DNA from: Eubacterium sp. TM05-53
GTDB lineage: Bacteria; Bacillota_I; Bacilli_A; Erysipelotrichales; Erysipelotrichaceae
Assembly: GCF_003436425.1 (NCBI RefSeq)
Contig: NZ_QSPK01000006.1
Span: 1 to 64,000 of the forward strand
DNA: 64,000 bases
Reading direction: 5' to 3'
Both the position numbers and the translations under genes were made by a program. Under the pieces are notes generated by a model that was given only the letters and a program-made list of their open reading frames with translations, was not told where the DNA came from and searched no databases. Numbering within the stretch: the first letter of the stretch is position 1; each line of letters opens with the position of its first letter. Shown here piece by piece: positions 45,804-55,191 of the stretch.

Positions 45804-46450
45804 ATGAAAAAATAAGTTTGTTTGATAAAATTATCATTTATTATAGAACAGGTTTAAAGGCACTTAGAGGGCTTTTTTATAGATTATTTTTAAAAGAAGT
45901 ACATGGTCTATTTTTAGTAGGGAAACATGTACAGATTTCTCATGCAAAACACATATATTGTGGAAAAAATGTTAAATTTGAAGATTATACAGAAATTCAT
46001 GGTTTAGCAAGTAATGGATTAAAATTTGGGAACGATGTTACAATTAGTCGTGGTGTGATGATACGTCCATCTAGTTATTATGGTAAAGATTTTGGAGATG
46101 GTTTAGAAATAGGTGATAATTCATCTATTGGCCCATATGGATATGTAGGATGTTCAGGACAAATTACAATCGGTAAAAATGTAATGTTTGGACCTAAATG
46201 TAGTATGTTTGCCGAGAATCATGTGTTTGAAGATACAAACTCGACTATTAAATCCCAAGGAGTAAGTCAAAAGGGTATAATTATTGAAGATGATTGCTGG
46301 ATTGGAAGTAATGTGACAATTCTTGATGGGGTTAGAATTGGTCAAGGATCTGTCATTGGTGCCGGTGCTTTAATCAGTAAAGATGTTCCAAAAAATAGTG
46401 TTGTTATTGATAAAAGAAATAAATGTGTAAAAGATAGAAAGGGGCTATAA
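45800..46450 (+). CDS. left-handed beta-helix sugar O-acetyltransferase
   Basis: This 216-residue protein has many hexapeptide repeats (IGPYGYVGCSGQITIGKNVM, IIIEDDCWIGSNVTILDGV, IGQGSVIGAGALISKDVP) of the trimeric acetyl-CoA-dependent family. The catalytic His is probably in FAENHVFED. It acts in the cytoplasm on a sugar or lipid-linked sugar. The 4-base overlap with the GT4 gene suggests it acetylates that product. Confidence 0.9.
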   Translation: MNEKISLFDKIIIYYRTGLKALRGLFYRLFLKEVHGLFLVGKHVQISHAKHIYCGKNVKFEDYTEIHGLASNGLKFGNDVTISRGVMIRPSSYYGKDFGDGLEIGDNSSIGPYGYVGCSGQITIGKNVMFGPKCSMFAENHVFEDTNSTIKSQGVSQKGIIIEDDCWIGSNVTILDGVRIGQGSVIGAGALISKDVPKNSVVIDKRNKCVKDRKGL

Positions 46451-46454
46451 AAGT

Positions 46455-47324
46455 ATGTTAGTATCAGTAATAGTTCCATTTTATAAAGGAAACAAGTATA
46501 TTTGTGATTTGTGTTCATCTATTGAAAAAAATGCACAATATTTAAACGAAAATCAAAGTGATTGTTTTATAGAATGTATCATTGTAAATGATAGTCCGGA
46601 TGTCAATGTAATTTTACCTGATAATGATTTTCACTTTAAGATACAAGTAGTTTACCATGAAAAAAATGCTGGAATTCAACAAGCACGCGTAACTGGATTA
46701 AAATTTGCTAAAGGGGACTATATTGTATTTTTGGATCAAGATGATGAATTATTAGAACACGCAATTTTTGAAGAGATTTCATATATTTCAGATTATGATT
46801 TATTAATTGGTAATGCATGGATAGAGAATGAGTTAAAACAAAGAAATATACTTTATAAAACAAAAGGGTCAAAAAAAAATGTACTAAGTTTAGGAGCGTA
46901 TATTTATGGTCATAACAGGATTATTTCTCCTGGACATTGTTTAATTCGAAGAGAATCTATTCCTTTAGAATGGAAAAAATTTATAATGGATGTTAATGGC
47001 TCTGATGATTTGTTTTTATGGGTATTGATGTTCTCAAAAAATGCAAGAATTCAATTTATGGATAAAGTTGTGTATGTTCATAAATATACTGGAAATAATT
47101 TATCTGCTGAGGAAAATAAAATGTCAGTATCCTCATTTAGTATGGGGGAATATTTAGATAAAGTATCTTATGTAAACAAGAAAACAATTTATATTTTAAA
47201 AAAAAGTAGAGCATTTGCAATTGATTATTCAAAGTGTTCAATTGGGAAAAAAATTTTGTTAGTTTTCAAAAATATAGATATTATTGTGGGTAGAATATAT
47301 TTTAAAATAAGAGATATATTTTAA
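46455..47324 (+). CDS. GT2 glycosyltransferase
   Basis: This 289-residue GT2 protein has VSVIVPFYKGNKYICDLC, EKNAGIQQARVTGLKFAKG and metal-binding VFLDQDDELLEHA, then SGDHC-like SPGHCLIRRES. The C-terminal region is basic and may touch the membrane. AAAGGGG lies before the ATG. It sits directly upstream of the polymerase gene. Confidence 0.88.
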   Translation: MLVSVIVPFYKGNKYICDLCSSIEKNAQYLNENQSDCFIECIIVNDSPDVNVILPDNDFHFKIQVVYHEKNAGIQQARVTGLKFAKGDYIVFLDQDDELLEHAIFEEISYISDYDLLIGNAWIENELKQRNILYKTKGSKKNVLSLGAYIYGHNRIISPGHCLIRRESIPLEWKKFIMDVNGSDDLFLWVLMFSKNARIQFMDKVVYVHKYTGNNLSAEENKMSVSSFSMGEYLDKVSYVNKKTIYILKKSRAFAIDYSKCSIGKKILLVFKNIDIIVGRIYFKIRDIF

Positions 47325-47354
47325 AAGTATGTGTGAAAAGAAGGAATAGAAAAA

Positions 47355-48677
47355 ATGGGGAAATTAAAGTTAAATAAAATACAAATTGAAAATCTACAGT
47401 TTGATCAAATCCGTTACTATATTATTTTTATTTTATGTGCAATAATGCCATTACATAGTATGGTAATTGATAAGGCCATTGGAAATCATACCACTGGTCT
47501 AATAAATCTATGGAGAGATGTATTAATTTTTATTTTATTATTGATTTTTGTATATAAGAAGAATCGACTTATAAAATTTCAAAAAACATCTATATTTTGT
47601 ATATTTTGGATTTTAATCAATTTAATTATTTCCATACCTTTTTCAAACACAACAATTTATTTAGCTTTAAATATGGCTAGAATTTATATAATGCCTATTA
47701 TTTTATATTTAACAGTATCTAGTGTTTCATTATCTCGTGAACAATATAGCAATTTAATTAATTTATTTTGGATTCAAGGAGTCATACTAACAATTTTTGG
47801 CATTATTCAGGTTTTTGTTTTGGGTAGTGACTTTTTAATAAATTTAGGATATGGAGACAATGGATCGTTAAACTATACGTACTATATTGGAGGTTTTTAT
47901 GGTTTTCAACGTATGGTTTCAACCTTTTCTTCTGCAAATGATTGTGGATTATATTTATCTGGTTTATTAACTATATCAATAGTATCTAGTGAATATATAC
48001 ATGAAAAACTAAAGAAAGTTTATCCTATTGGACTTATGATCATGTTTTTGGGTATTGTTTTAACATTTTCTAGAACATCTATTATTGCTGTCACTATTAC
48101 AGCTTTTGTATATTTTGTGAAGATAGCACATAAAAACATTAATTTACAAAGTGTAAAAATTTATGGCACTATATTCCTTGCTTTGTTGATTGTAGGATTT
48201 GGAATCGATATTTTATTTTTAAATATGCGTGTTTCAAAAATGATAGCATCAAGCTTTACTTCAACAGTTTCGAAAACTGATGCATCTTTTTTAAAGCATT
48301 TAGAAGATATGTATTTGCCTATGTTTGATGTATTAAAGCATCCATTCGGATATTGGTTTGGTACTAACGGACCTGTTGCCCTTAGTTATTTGGGAAGAAG
48401 TCACACACATTTGGTGGAATCAAGTTATTGGTTAATTGGATATGAACTTGGTCTTTTTGGAATGATACTTTATTTTTATCCTATTTTTTATTTTGCATAT
48501 ACGTATATATTTGGAAAAGAAAAAATAGTATATGAAAATGCAGCGTGTGCCCTAGCTTTTTGTGATTGTATTGCATTCTTAATGTTACCTTATGTAGCAT
48601 CTTTTGAAATGCCTTTTTTGATGTTTTTATTTATGGGCTTAAACACACATAGAGTCAGTAAAAAAAATAGAAAGTAG
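47355..48677 (+). CDS. Wzy-type polysaccharide polymerase / O-antigen ligase-like protein
   Basis: This 440-residue protein has about eleven membrane segments. The largest external loop lies before GRSHTHLVESSYWLIGYELG, typical of the O-antigen ligase/polymerase superfamily. VLTFSRTSIIAVTITAFV carries the usual conserved arginine. It probably polymerises repeat units outside the membrane, taking substrate flipped by the protein at 49831. These proteins have low sequence identity, so polymerase versus ligase is not settled. Confidence 0.82.
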   Translation: MGKLKLNKIQIENLQFDQIRYYIIFILCAIMPLHSMVIDKAIGNHTTGLINLWRDVLIFILLLIFVYKKNRLIKFQKTSIFCIFWILINLIISIPFSNTTIYLALNMARIYIMPIILYLTVSSVSLSREQYSNLINLFWIQGVILTIFGIIQVFVLGSDFLINLGYGDNGSLNYTYYIGGFYGFQRMVSTFSSANDCGLYLSGLLTISIVSSEYIHEKLKKVYPIGLMIMFLGIVLTFSRTSIIAVTITAFVYFVKIAHKNINLQSVKIYGTIFLALLIVGFGIDILFLNMRVSKMIASSFTSTVSKTDASFLKHLEDMYLPMFDVLKHPFGYWFGTNGPVALSYLGRSHTHLVESSYWLIGYELGLFGMILYFYPIFYFAYTYIFGKEKIVYENAACALAFCDCIAFLMLPYVASFEMPFLMFLFMGLNTHRVSKKNRK

Positions 48678-48685
48678 AGATAGCA

Positions 48686-49834
48686 ATGAACTTAAAGAAG
48701 AATTTTATTTATTTTTTACATTTATATAAATCTATTTTAAACTCACGAGACACGAATACTTTTGTTTTTGGGTCATGGTTTGGTGATAAATTTGCAGATA
48801 ATTCTAAATTTTTATATCTATATACATTGAAATTAGGAATGAATTCTACATGGATTACTAAAAATATAGAGATTTATAACCAATTAAAAAGTGAGGGCAA
48901 GCCAGTAGCTTTAATGGGTACAGAAGAATCAAAAAGAATTTGTAGTCAAGCCAAATATGCGGTTATATCAACGGGTAAGTTTGATGTAGAAGCAGACTGT
49001 ATAGGTGGTGCTACAATTTTAAACGTATGGCATGGTATTCCTTTAAAAAAAATTGGCTATGATGATCATGTTACAGCTGATTCATTTTCAATACACAAGA
49101 AAATATGGAATTATTTGAATGATAATGCAACAAAGAATACATATTATTTTTCAACAAGTCCTGTTATTTCTAAAATATATCAAAGTTGTTTTAAGACTGA
49201 TAAAGAACATATTATTCAAATTGGACAAGCACGTAATGATGTTTTCTTTGATGGAACATTTAAGCGTGATAAATTAGGAAATAAAAAATATAAATATGCT
49301 ATTACTTATATGCCAACGCATAGAAATGAAGGGAAAACAAAATTAGATTTATATGCACATTTTGATTTTGATAAGTTGAATTCGTATTGTGTACAAAATG
49401 ATATTTTGTTTGTTATTAAGAAACATTATTATAATCGTATTGACGATGATCCAATCACAAAATATTCTAATGTTTTGGATTTAACTAATGAAGATTGTGA
49501 TACACAAGAATTGTTATTTAATAGTGATATTTTAATTACTGATTATTCAAGTTGCTACATAGATTATCTTCTTCTAGATAGACCTTTATTGTTTTATTGT
49601 TTTGATTATGAAGAATACCTTGAAAAAGACCGTGAAATGTACTTCACTTATGATGATGTGACTCCAGGAGCAAAAGTGAGAAGTTTTGATGAACTTCTTG
49701 GTGCGATAGATTTGGCGATTAACGGAAATGTTGAGTATAAAGATAAATTAAAACAAGTAAAAGATTTATTTTATTCACCAGAAAATCAAGGACGAGTATG
49801 TCCTTCTATAGTTGAGGAAATTAAGAAATTATGA
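48686..49834 (+). CDS. CDP-glycerol glycerophosphotransferase family protein (TagB/TagF-like)
   Basis: This 382-residue protein matches the Glyphos_transf family. The first key block is LNVWHGIPLKKIGYD (His116), with YMPTHRN and the C-terminal LITDYSSCYIDYLLLDRPL. Members transfer glycerol-phosphate or other alditol-phosphates from CDP donors to a growing polymer. It overlaps the flippase gene by 4 bases. The cytidylyltransferase fusion at 53624 is a likely donor source, since no other CDP-alditol gene is in the window. Confidence 0.9.
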   Translation: MNLKKNFIYFLHLYKSILNSRDTNTFVFGSWFGDKFADNSKFLYLYTLKLGMNSTWITKNIEIYNQLKSEGKPVALMGTEESKRICSQAKYAVISTGKFDVEADCIGGATILNVWHGIPLKKIGYDDHVTADSFSIHKKIWNYLNDNATKNTYYFSTSPVISKIYQSCFKTDKEHIIQIGQARNDVFFDGTFKRDKLGNKKYKYAITYMPTHRNEGKTKLDLYAHFDFDKLNSYCVQNDILFVIKKHYYNRIDDDPITKYSNVLDLTNEDCDTQELLFNSDILITDYSSCYIDYLLLDRPLLFYCFDYEEYLEKDREMYFTYDDVTPGAKVRSFDELLGAIDLAINGNVEYKDKLKQVKDLFYSPENQGRVCPSIVEEIKKL

Positions 49835-51276
49835 ATAGGCTATTAAGTAAATATCAAAATTTAAGTGTACCTGCCAAAGCAGCAATATGGTTTCTTATTT
49901 GTTCTTTTTTACAAAAGGGAATCTCTGTCATAACAACACCAATATTTACACGTTTATTAACAACAACTGAATATGGACAATTTAATGTATTTAATTCATG
50001 GTTTAGTATTGTAAATATTTTTGTTTCTTTGATGTTAAGTGGTGGTGTATGTACACAAGGACTTGTTAAATTTGATGATGAAAGAGATATATTTTCATCT
50101 TCTTTACAGGGACTTACTTTAACACTTGTATCCGTATGGACAGTAATTTATTTGTTATTTCATAGTTATTTTAATGGATTATTTTCATTAACAACAAATC
50201 AATGTCTTTTAATGTTGGTAATGATTTGGACAGGTGCAGTTTTTAATTTGTGGGCATCTGAACAACGAGTTTTGTATAAATATAAAGTGTTAGTATTAGT
50301 TACACTTGTGGTATCTATTGCAAAGCCACTTGTTGGAATAATCTTTGTTACAAAAGCACAGGATAAAGTTACAGCAAGAATTTTAGGCTTAGCCTTAGTT
50401 GAATTAATAGGGTATTTTGGATTGTTTATCCATCAATTAGGAAAAGGAAAATGTTTCTTTTCTAAAAAATATTGGAAATATGCTTTATGGTTTAATATCC
50501 CATTGGTCCCTCATTATTTATCGCAAGCAATTTTAAATAGTTCGGATCGTATTATGATTAATAATATGGTTGATTCAAGTGCTGCAGGTATTTATAGCTT
50601 AGCGTATAGTATTTCATCGATGATGATTATTTTTAATACTGCTTTGGTAAATACCATTTCTCCTTGGATTTATACAAAAATTAAAGAAAGAAAATTAGGA
50701 GAAATTGCAGGTACTTCGTATTTAACTATGATTATGGTTGCGTTTGTGAATTTGGCATTGATTGCATTTGCACCAGAAGCAGTAAGCATTTTTGCACCAA
50801 AGTCTTATTATGATGCTATTTGGATTATTCCGCCTGTTGCAATGAGTGTATATTTTATGTATGCTTACGATATTTTTGCTAAATTTCAATTTTACTTTGA
50901 AAAAACTAAATTTGTTATGATTGCAAGTTCTATAAGTGCAATCGTAAATATTATTTTAAATTATATATTTATAAAATTGTTTGGATATTATGCTGCTGGT
51001 TATACAACATTATTCTGTTATGCATTATATACAGTATCACATTATTTATTTATGAATAAAATCATTAGAGAAAATTTAGACGGATTTAAAGTGTTTGATA
51101 CAAAAATTTTATTGGCGATTACTTTTGCAATGTTGATTCTAGGATTTATAATGTTATTTTTATATAATTTTATATATGTAAGATATAGTGTAATTTTATT
51201 AACATTTATTGTTTGTGTTATTAAGAGAAATCAGATTATTGGCATTTGTAAATCTGTATTTGAATTAAAAAATTAA
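49831..51276 (+). CDS. polysaccharide flippase (Wzx-like)
   Basis: This 481-residue protein has about fourteen membrane segments with VPAKAAIWFLICSFLQKGISVITTPIFTRLL and TTEYGQFNVFNSW, the opening of many Wzx-type flippases. PLVPHYLSQAILNSSDRIMI is a typical middle block. It should flip the lipid-linked unit made by this operon. It is the second flippase of the window and is not closely similar by eye to the one at 33925. Confidence 0.92.
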   Translation: MNRLLSKYQNLSVPAKAAIWFLICSFLQKGISVITTPIFTRLLTTTEYGQFNVFNSWFSIVNIFVSLMLSGGVCTQGLVKFDDERDIFSSSLQGLTLTLVSVWTVIYLLFHSYFNGLFSLTTNQCLLMLVMIWTGAVFNLWASEQRVLYKYKVLVLVTLVVSIAKPLVGIIFVTKAQDKVTARILGLALVELIGYFGLFIHQLGKGKCFFSKKYWKYALWFNIPLVPHYLSQAILNSSDRIMINNMVDSSAAGIYSLAYSISSMMIIFNTALVNTISPWIYTKIKERKLGEIAGTSYLTMIMVAFVNLALIAFAPEAVSIFAPKSYYDAIWIIPPVAMSVYFMYAYDIFAKFQFYFEKTKFVMIASSISAIVNIILNYIFIKLFGYYAAGYTTLFCYALYTVSHYLFMNKIIRENLDGFKVFDTKILLAITFAMLILGFIMLFLYNFIYVRYSVILLTFIVCVIKRNQIIGICKSVFELKN

Positions 51277-51294
51277 TAGTTAGGGGCGGTTTTA

Positions 51295-52107
51295 ATGAGT
51301 AATGAACTAGATAAATTGCATGAAACATTAGTTGAAATATTAGATTATGTTGTTGATATATGTGAAAAAAATGGCTTTCAATACTGTTTGTTGTATGGTA
51401 CAGCATTAGGTGCACATAGACACCAAGGCTTTATTCCGTGGGATGACGATTTAGACATTGGTATGCCAAGAAAAGATTATGAAAAGTTTATTGAATATAT
51501 GAAGAAAAATCCATCAAAGTTATTTTCCTTACAAGATGAAAGTAACGAGATAAATTGGTTTTTAACTTTTTGTAAGGTGAGAAAAAATAACACGGTGTTT
51601 ATTGAAACAATGTCAGATGGACTTTATTCAAATAATGGTTTGTATATTGACGTTTTTCCATTAGATTACATTGATAAAAATAGTGGTGTTTTTTCAATTA
51701 AGAGAAAATACATTAATTATTTTAAGCATGTTTTAAAAATTCAGGCTTGTCCAAAATTATTCTTAGACAAAGAGGGAAGAACTAAATATATCATTGATCG
51801 TATATTGTCTTTTCCAGCTTACTTGTTTAGTAATAAGAAACTAATTAATTATGTGAATCATTTAATGATTTCTAAAATGGATGAATCTGAAATGTCTTTT
51901 GTTGTACAATATGATGAATCTTCACAGGCTGCTGTGATGGAAAAAGAAATATATTTACCATTTACAAAATGTGAGTTTGAAGGTAAATACTATAATGTGC
52001 CTAACAATATACAGGAGTATTTAAAAAGACAATATGGAGATAACTATATGCAATTACCTCCGGTTGAGCAACGCATGACTCACAAACCAATAAAAATTCA
52101 GTTATAA
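51295..52107 (+). CDS. LicD-family phosphotransferase
   Basis: This 270-residue LicD protein has the core LLYGTALGAHRHQGFIPWDDDLDIGM, the nucleotidyltransferase-like GT-x-LG and DDD/LDIG residues, and VFPLDYID. LicD proteins move phosphocholine or another phospho-alcohol from a CDP donor to a glycan. No choline uptake or CDP-choline genes (licA, B, C) are present, so the transferred group may instead be made by the CDP cassette at 52549-54961. GGGGCGG lies before the ATG. Confidence 0.92.
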   Translation: MSNELDKLHETLVEILDYVVDICEKNGFQYCLLYGTALGAHRHQGFIPWDDDLDIGMPRKDYEKFIEYMKKNPSKLFSLQDESNEINWFLTFCKVRKNNTVFIETMSDGLYSNNGLYIDVFPLDYIDKNSGVFSIKRKYINYFKHVLKIQACPKLFLDKEGRTKYIIDRILSFPAYLFSNKKLINYVNHLMISKMDESEMSFVVQYDESSQAAVMEKEIYLPFTKCEFEGKYYNVPNNIQEYLKRQYGDNYMQLPPVEQRMTHKPIKIQL

Positions 52108-52116
52108 TTGCATTGA

Positions 52117-52146
52117 GCTGAGTTCAATTTGACTCAGCCTTTTTTT
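52117..52146 (+). terminator. intrinsic terminator after licD-like gene
   Basis: GCTGAGT (52117-52123) pairs with ACTCAGC (52132-52138) around an 8-base loop, then a long T-run. Confidence 0.88.
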
Positions 52147-52153
52147 GCAGATG

Positions 52154-52182
52154 TTGAACGATGAAAAAACGGTGGTTATAAT
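52154..52182 (+). promoter_or_regulatory. promoter upstream of the CDP cassette
   Basis: TTGAAC (52154-52159), exactly 17 bases, then TATAAT (52177-52182). The start would be near 52189, giving a leader of about 360 bases to the aminotransferase gene, with a small reading frame inside. Confidence 0.7.
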
Positions 52183-52203
52183 TTACGTGATAGTAACCTA
52201 TAA

Positions 52204-52350
52204 TTGGAGGAATATACTGTAGAAAACCATATTGAAAAATTGATGAGACACGTTTATACAAATAAAGTAAAAGTTCTTTTTGATGAAGAAAGACATGTCT
52301 ATCATATCATTTATAAGATTAATAGGTACAAGAATAAATGTATGTCTTAA
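52204..52350 (+). pseudogene. small open frame lacking a good start, possible gene remnant
   Basis: A frame of 48 codons (TAA at 52348-52350) begins at TTG 52204 but has no ribosome site there. GGAGG at 52206-52210 lies at the right distance for a start near 52217, where no valid start exists in frame. The product, with HIEKLMRHVYTNKVKVLFDE and HVYHIIYKINRYKNK, is not recognised. It looks like a short gene with a damaged start, or a leader peptide beginning at the later ATG (about 52243). Confidence 0.35.
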
Positions 52351-52548
52351 CTCGCATTGAAAAGGATAAATATAAAAATTCACGATACAATTTGTGCTAT
52401 ATTCGGATATATATTCTAAATAATATCTTTATTAGCATTAGATGATGTACATATTAGAAAAAAACATATATTATGTTAAAGTATGGATCGTTTTAAAATC
52501 CATTTTAAATAGAGATTAATAAATTTAATAAACAAGGAGGACATCGTT
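52351..52548 (+). other. AT-rich leader before the CDP cassette
   Basis: No gene, strong hairpin or terminator is visible. It ends with AAGGAGGAC, the ribosome site of the aminotransferase gene. With the promoter at 52154 it forms an unusually long untranslated stretch. Confidence 0.4.
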
Positions 52549-53622
52549 ATGTTAAACTTTACAGTCGGTCCAGTTATGTCGGACGATGATATCTTATCTA
52601 TAGGTTCTGAGCAAGTACCTTATTTTAGAACACCAGAGTTTTCTAATCTTATGTTTGAGAACGAGAGACTTATTAAAAAATTTAGTAAGGCAAGTGAAGA
52701 TTCTCGTGCTGTTTTTATTACAGGATCTGGTACTGCAAGTATGGAAGCTGTTATTATGAATTGTTTTAATGAGAATGATAAAGTACTTATTGTAAATGGT
52801 GGTAGTTTTGGACATCGTTTTGTTGAATTATGTCAGATTCATCATATTCCATATGATGAAATACTTTGTACAACTGGTAAAACATTAAGAAAAGAACAAC
52901 TAGAAAGCTATGATGGTAAAAAATATACAGGATTCCTAGTAAATGTTCATGAAACTAGTACAGGTGTACATTATGATATGAATATGATTAGTGAGTTTTG
53001 CAAAAAGAATAAATTGTTTTTGGTGGTAGATGCAATCAGTTCTTTCTTAGCAGATGATTTTGACATGGAAAATCTTGGAGTGGACGTAATGATAACAGGT
53101 TCTCAAAAAGCATTGGCATGTCCTCCTGGAATTTCAATTATCGTTTTATCAAAGAATGCAATTGGAAGAATTGAATCCAATGATTGTCAATGTATGTATT
53201 TAAATTTAAAATCTGCATTAAAAAATGGAGAAAGAGGTCAAACTCCATTTACACCAGCCGTTGGAATATTGAGACAAATTCATAAACGTTTAAATCAGAT
53301 TGAAGATAATGGTGGAGTTGAAACTGAAACACAAAAGATACAAAGTCTTGCAGAAGATTTCCGTGAAAAAATAAAGGATTTACCATTAGAGATTGTATCT
53401 GATTCTATGTCAAATGCAGTAACACCACTACATCCTCTAAACGTGTCAGCATATGATGTATTTATGATATTAAAGGATGAATACAATATTTGGGTTTGTC
53501 CAAATGGTGGTGAATTAGCGGATAAGATATTTAGAGTTGGTCATATTGGAGCCTTGACAAAAGAAGACAATACGACATTAATAAATGCATTGCATGATTT
53601 GGTAAATAGAGGACTCCTATAA
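52549..53622 (+). CDS. class V PLP aminotransferase of a CDP-linked cassette
   Basis: This 357-residue protein belongs to the alanine-glyoxylate / 2-aminoethylphosphonate aminotransferase group. It has [41 protein letters not shown] (PLP-ring Asp) and the PLP lysine in [12 protein letters not shown] (Lys187). It probably aminates a small aldehyde or ketone, or runs in reverse. The next gene, one base away, encodes a cytidylyltransferase fusion, so product and donor chemistry are likely linked. No phosphoenolpyruvate mutase is nearby, so aminoethylphosphonate synthesis is not supported. Confidence 0.88.
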   Translation: MLNFTVGPVMSDDDILSIGSEQVPYFRTPEFSNLMFENERLIKKFSKASEDSRAVFITGSGTASMEAVIMNCFNENDKVLIVNGGSFGHRFVELCQIHHIPYDEILCTTGKTLRKEQLESYDGKKYTGFLVNVHETSTGVHYDMNMISEFCKKNKLFLVVDAISSFLADDFDMENLGVDVMITGSQKALACPPGISIIVLSKNAIGRIESNDCQCMYLNLKSALKNGERGQTPFTPAVGILRQIHKRLNQIEDNGGVETETQKIQSLAEDFREKIKDLPLEIVSDSMSNAVTPLHPLNVSAYDVFMILKDEYNIWVCPNGGELADKIFRVGHIGALTKEDNTTLINALHDLVNRGLL

Positions 53623-53623
53623 G

Positions 53624-54961
53624 ATGACAACCGTAATTACTTATGGAACATATGATGTTATGCATTATGGTCACATTCGTTTGTTAGAAAGAGCTAAAGA
53701 ATTAGGTGATTACTTAATTGTTGGAGTTACAGCAGATGACTTTGATAAAACACGTGGTAAAATCAATGTTCAGCAATCATTAATGGAGCGAATAGAAAAT
53801 GTACGTGCAACAGGTTTAGCAGATAAGATCATAGTTGAAGAATATGAGGGACAAAAGATTGATGATATTCATCGATATAATGTAGATATATTCACCGTTG
53901 GTTCTGATTGGAAAGGTCATTTTGATTATTTAAAAGAATATTGTAAGGTTGTGTATTTAGATCGAACACAAGGAATTTCTAGTACAGAAATTCGTTCTGA
54001 AAACAGTAGTTTAAAGCTGGGGTTAGTTGGAGAAATATCTATAGTTGATAAATTCTATAAAGAAAGTCAATATGTGAATGGTTTGGAAATAGCGGGTATT
54101 TGTACTCAAAATGAATCAATTTTCGAGAAATATAAAGATACAATTTTTGTAACAACTGAATATAGTACATTATTAGAAAAATGTGATGCAGTATATATTG
54201 TTTCGCATCCCACTAAACATTATGAACAAATCAAAGAAGCATTGAATAATAATATACATGTGTTATGTGAATCTCCTATTGCTTTGACAGAAAAGCAATG
54301 TCGTGAGCTTTTTAGCATAGCAAATGCAAAAAATTTAACTTTAATGGATTCAATTAAAACTGCATATGCTACAGCCTTTGCTCGTTTGTTGCTAATTTTA
54401 AAAGGTGGCGTAATTGGAAAAATCCTTTCAATAGATGCTACATGTACTAGTTTGGCAGATTTAGATGATGAAAAAGTCATGAAAAATAAATGGAATAGTA
54501 TAACAGATTGGGGACCAACTGCACTCTTACCTGTATTTCGAATATTAGGAACAAAATGGAAAGATGTGAAGATATCCTCTTTAATGTTAGATAAATTTAA
54601 TGATTTCGACTTATTTTCACGTATTTCATTTGAATATGAAAATGCTATAGCAACATTAAAAGTGGGAGTTGGTGTAAAGTCGGAAGGTGAATTGATAATA
54701 TCAGGTACACAGGGTTATATTTATGTTCCGGCACCATGGTGGAAGACAGATTACTTTGAGATTCGATATGAAGATCAATCTAAAAATCGAAGATATTTTT
54801 ACCAATTAGATGGAGAAGGTATTCGGTATGAGCTTGTCGCTTTTTTAAAATCAATTAAGCAGCAAAATACATATAAATACATATCCGAAGATATATCATT
54901 TAATATTTCTAGAATCATGGAAGAATTTAGTGAAAATAAAAGCATCATTTGCAATGGATAG
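53624..54961 (+). CDS. TagD-like cytidylyltransferase fused to divergent Gfo/Idh/MocA domain
   Basis: Residues 1-127 are a glycerol-3-phosphate-cytidylyltransferase-like domain with YGTYDVMHYGH (HxGH site) and RTQGISSTEIR (114-124). Residues about 131-445 have a Gfo/Idh/MocA layout. The dinucleotide loop reads LGLVGEISIVDKF instead of a clear G-x-G-x-x-G, and the usual EKP triad reads ESP (Glu216, Ser217, Pro218), so the catalytic lysine is missing. WNSITDWGPTALLPVFRIL fits the C-terminal substrate sheet. The enzyme should make a CDP-activated polyol or amino-alcohol. The second half may be a reductase with changed chemistry or a binding domain. Confidence 0.9.
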   Translation: MTTVITYGTYDVMHYGHIRLLERAKELGDYLIVGVTADDFDKTRGKINVQQSLMERIENVRATGLADKIIVEEYEGQKIDDIHRYNVDIFTVGSDWKGHFDYLKEYCKVVYLDRTQGISSTEIRSENSSLKLGLVGEISIVDKFYKESQYVNGLEIAGICTQNESIFEKYKDTIFVTTEYSTLLEKCDAVYIVSHPTKHYEQIKEALNNNIHVLCESPIALTEKQCRELFSIANAKNLTLMDSIKTAYATAFARLLLILKGGVIGKILSIDATCTSLADLDDEKVMKNKWNSITDWGPTALLPVFRILGTKWKDVKISSLMLDKFNDFDLFSRISFEYENAIATLKVGVGVKSEGELIISGTQGYIYVPAPWWKTDYFEIRYEDQSKNRRYFYQLDGEGIRYELVAFLKSIKQQNTYKYISEDISFNISRIMEEFSENKSIICNG

Positions 54962-55191
54962 CTATTTTGATTTGCTACTCCAATAGTTATATTGGTTTAG
55001 GATAACGGTTGAATGTAAGTTTATTATTAATTAATGTTTGATTATGATTTTATCGGTTAACCGATAGCTTAATACACTTTTTATAAAGCAATTATATAAA
55101 ATAATTAACAAATATACAAAATAACTGGTAACAAGTTAGATTCTTTGATATAGTGGATATAGAGATTCACCTATAGAAAGGAAAATATTAT
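54962..55191 (+). promoter_or_regulatory. intergenic region with a 16-base perfect palindrome
   Basis: A weak hairpin CCAATA/TATTGG (54980-54995) follows the CDP cassette. TATCGGTTAACCGATA (55051-55066) is a perfect palindrome that could be an operator, or a short terminator stem although no T-run directly follows. GAAAGGA precedes the next ATG. I could not place a confident promoter. Confidence 0.45.

Noticed and set aside
52549..53622. 2-aminoethylphosphonate synthesis
   Set aside because: The aminotransferase family fits, but no phosphoenolpyruvate mutase or phosphonopyruvate decarboxylase lies nearby.
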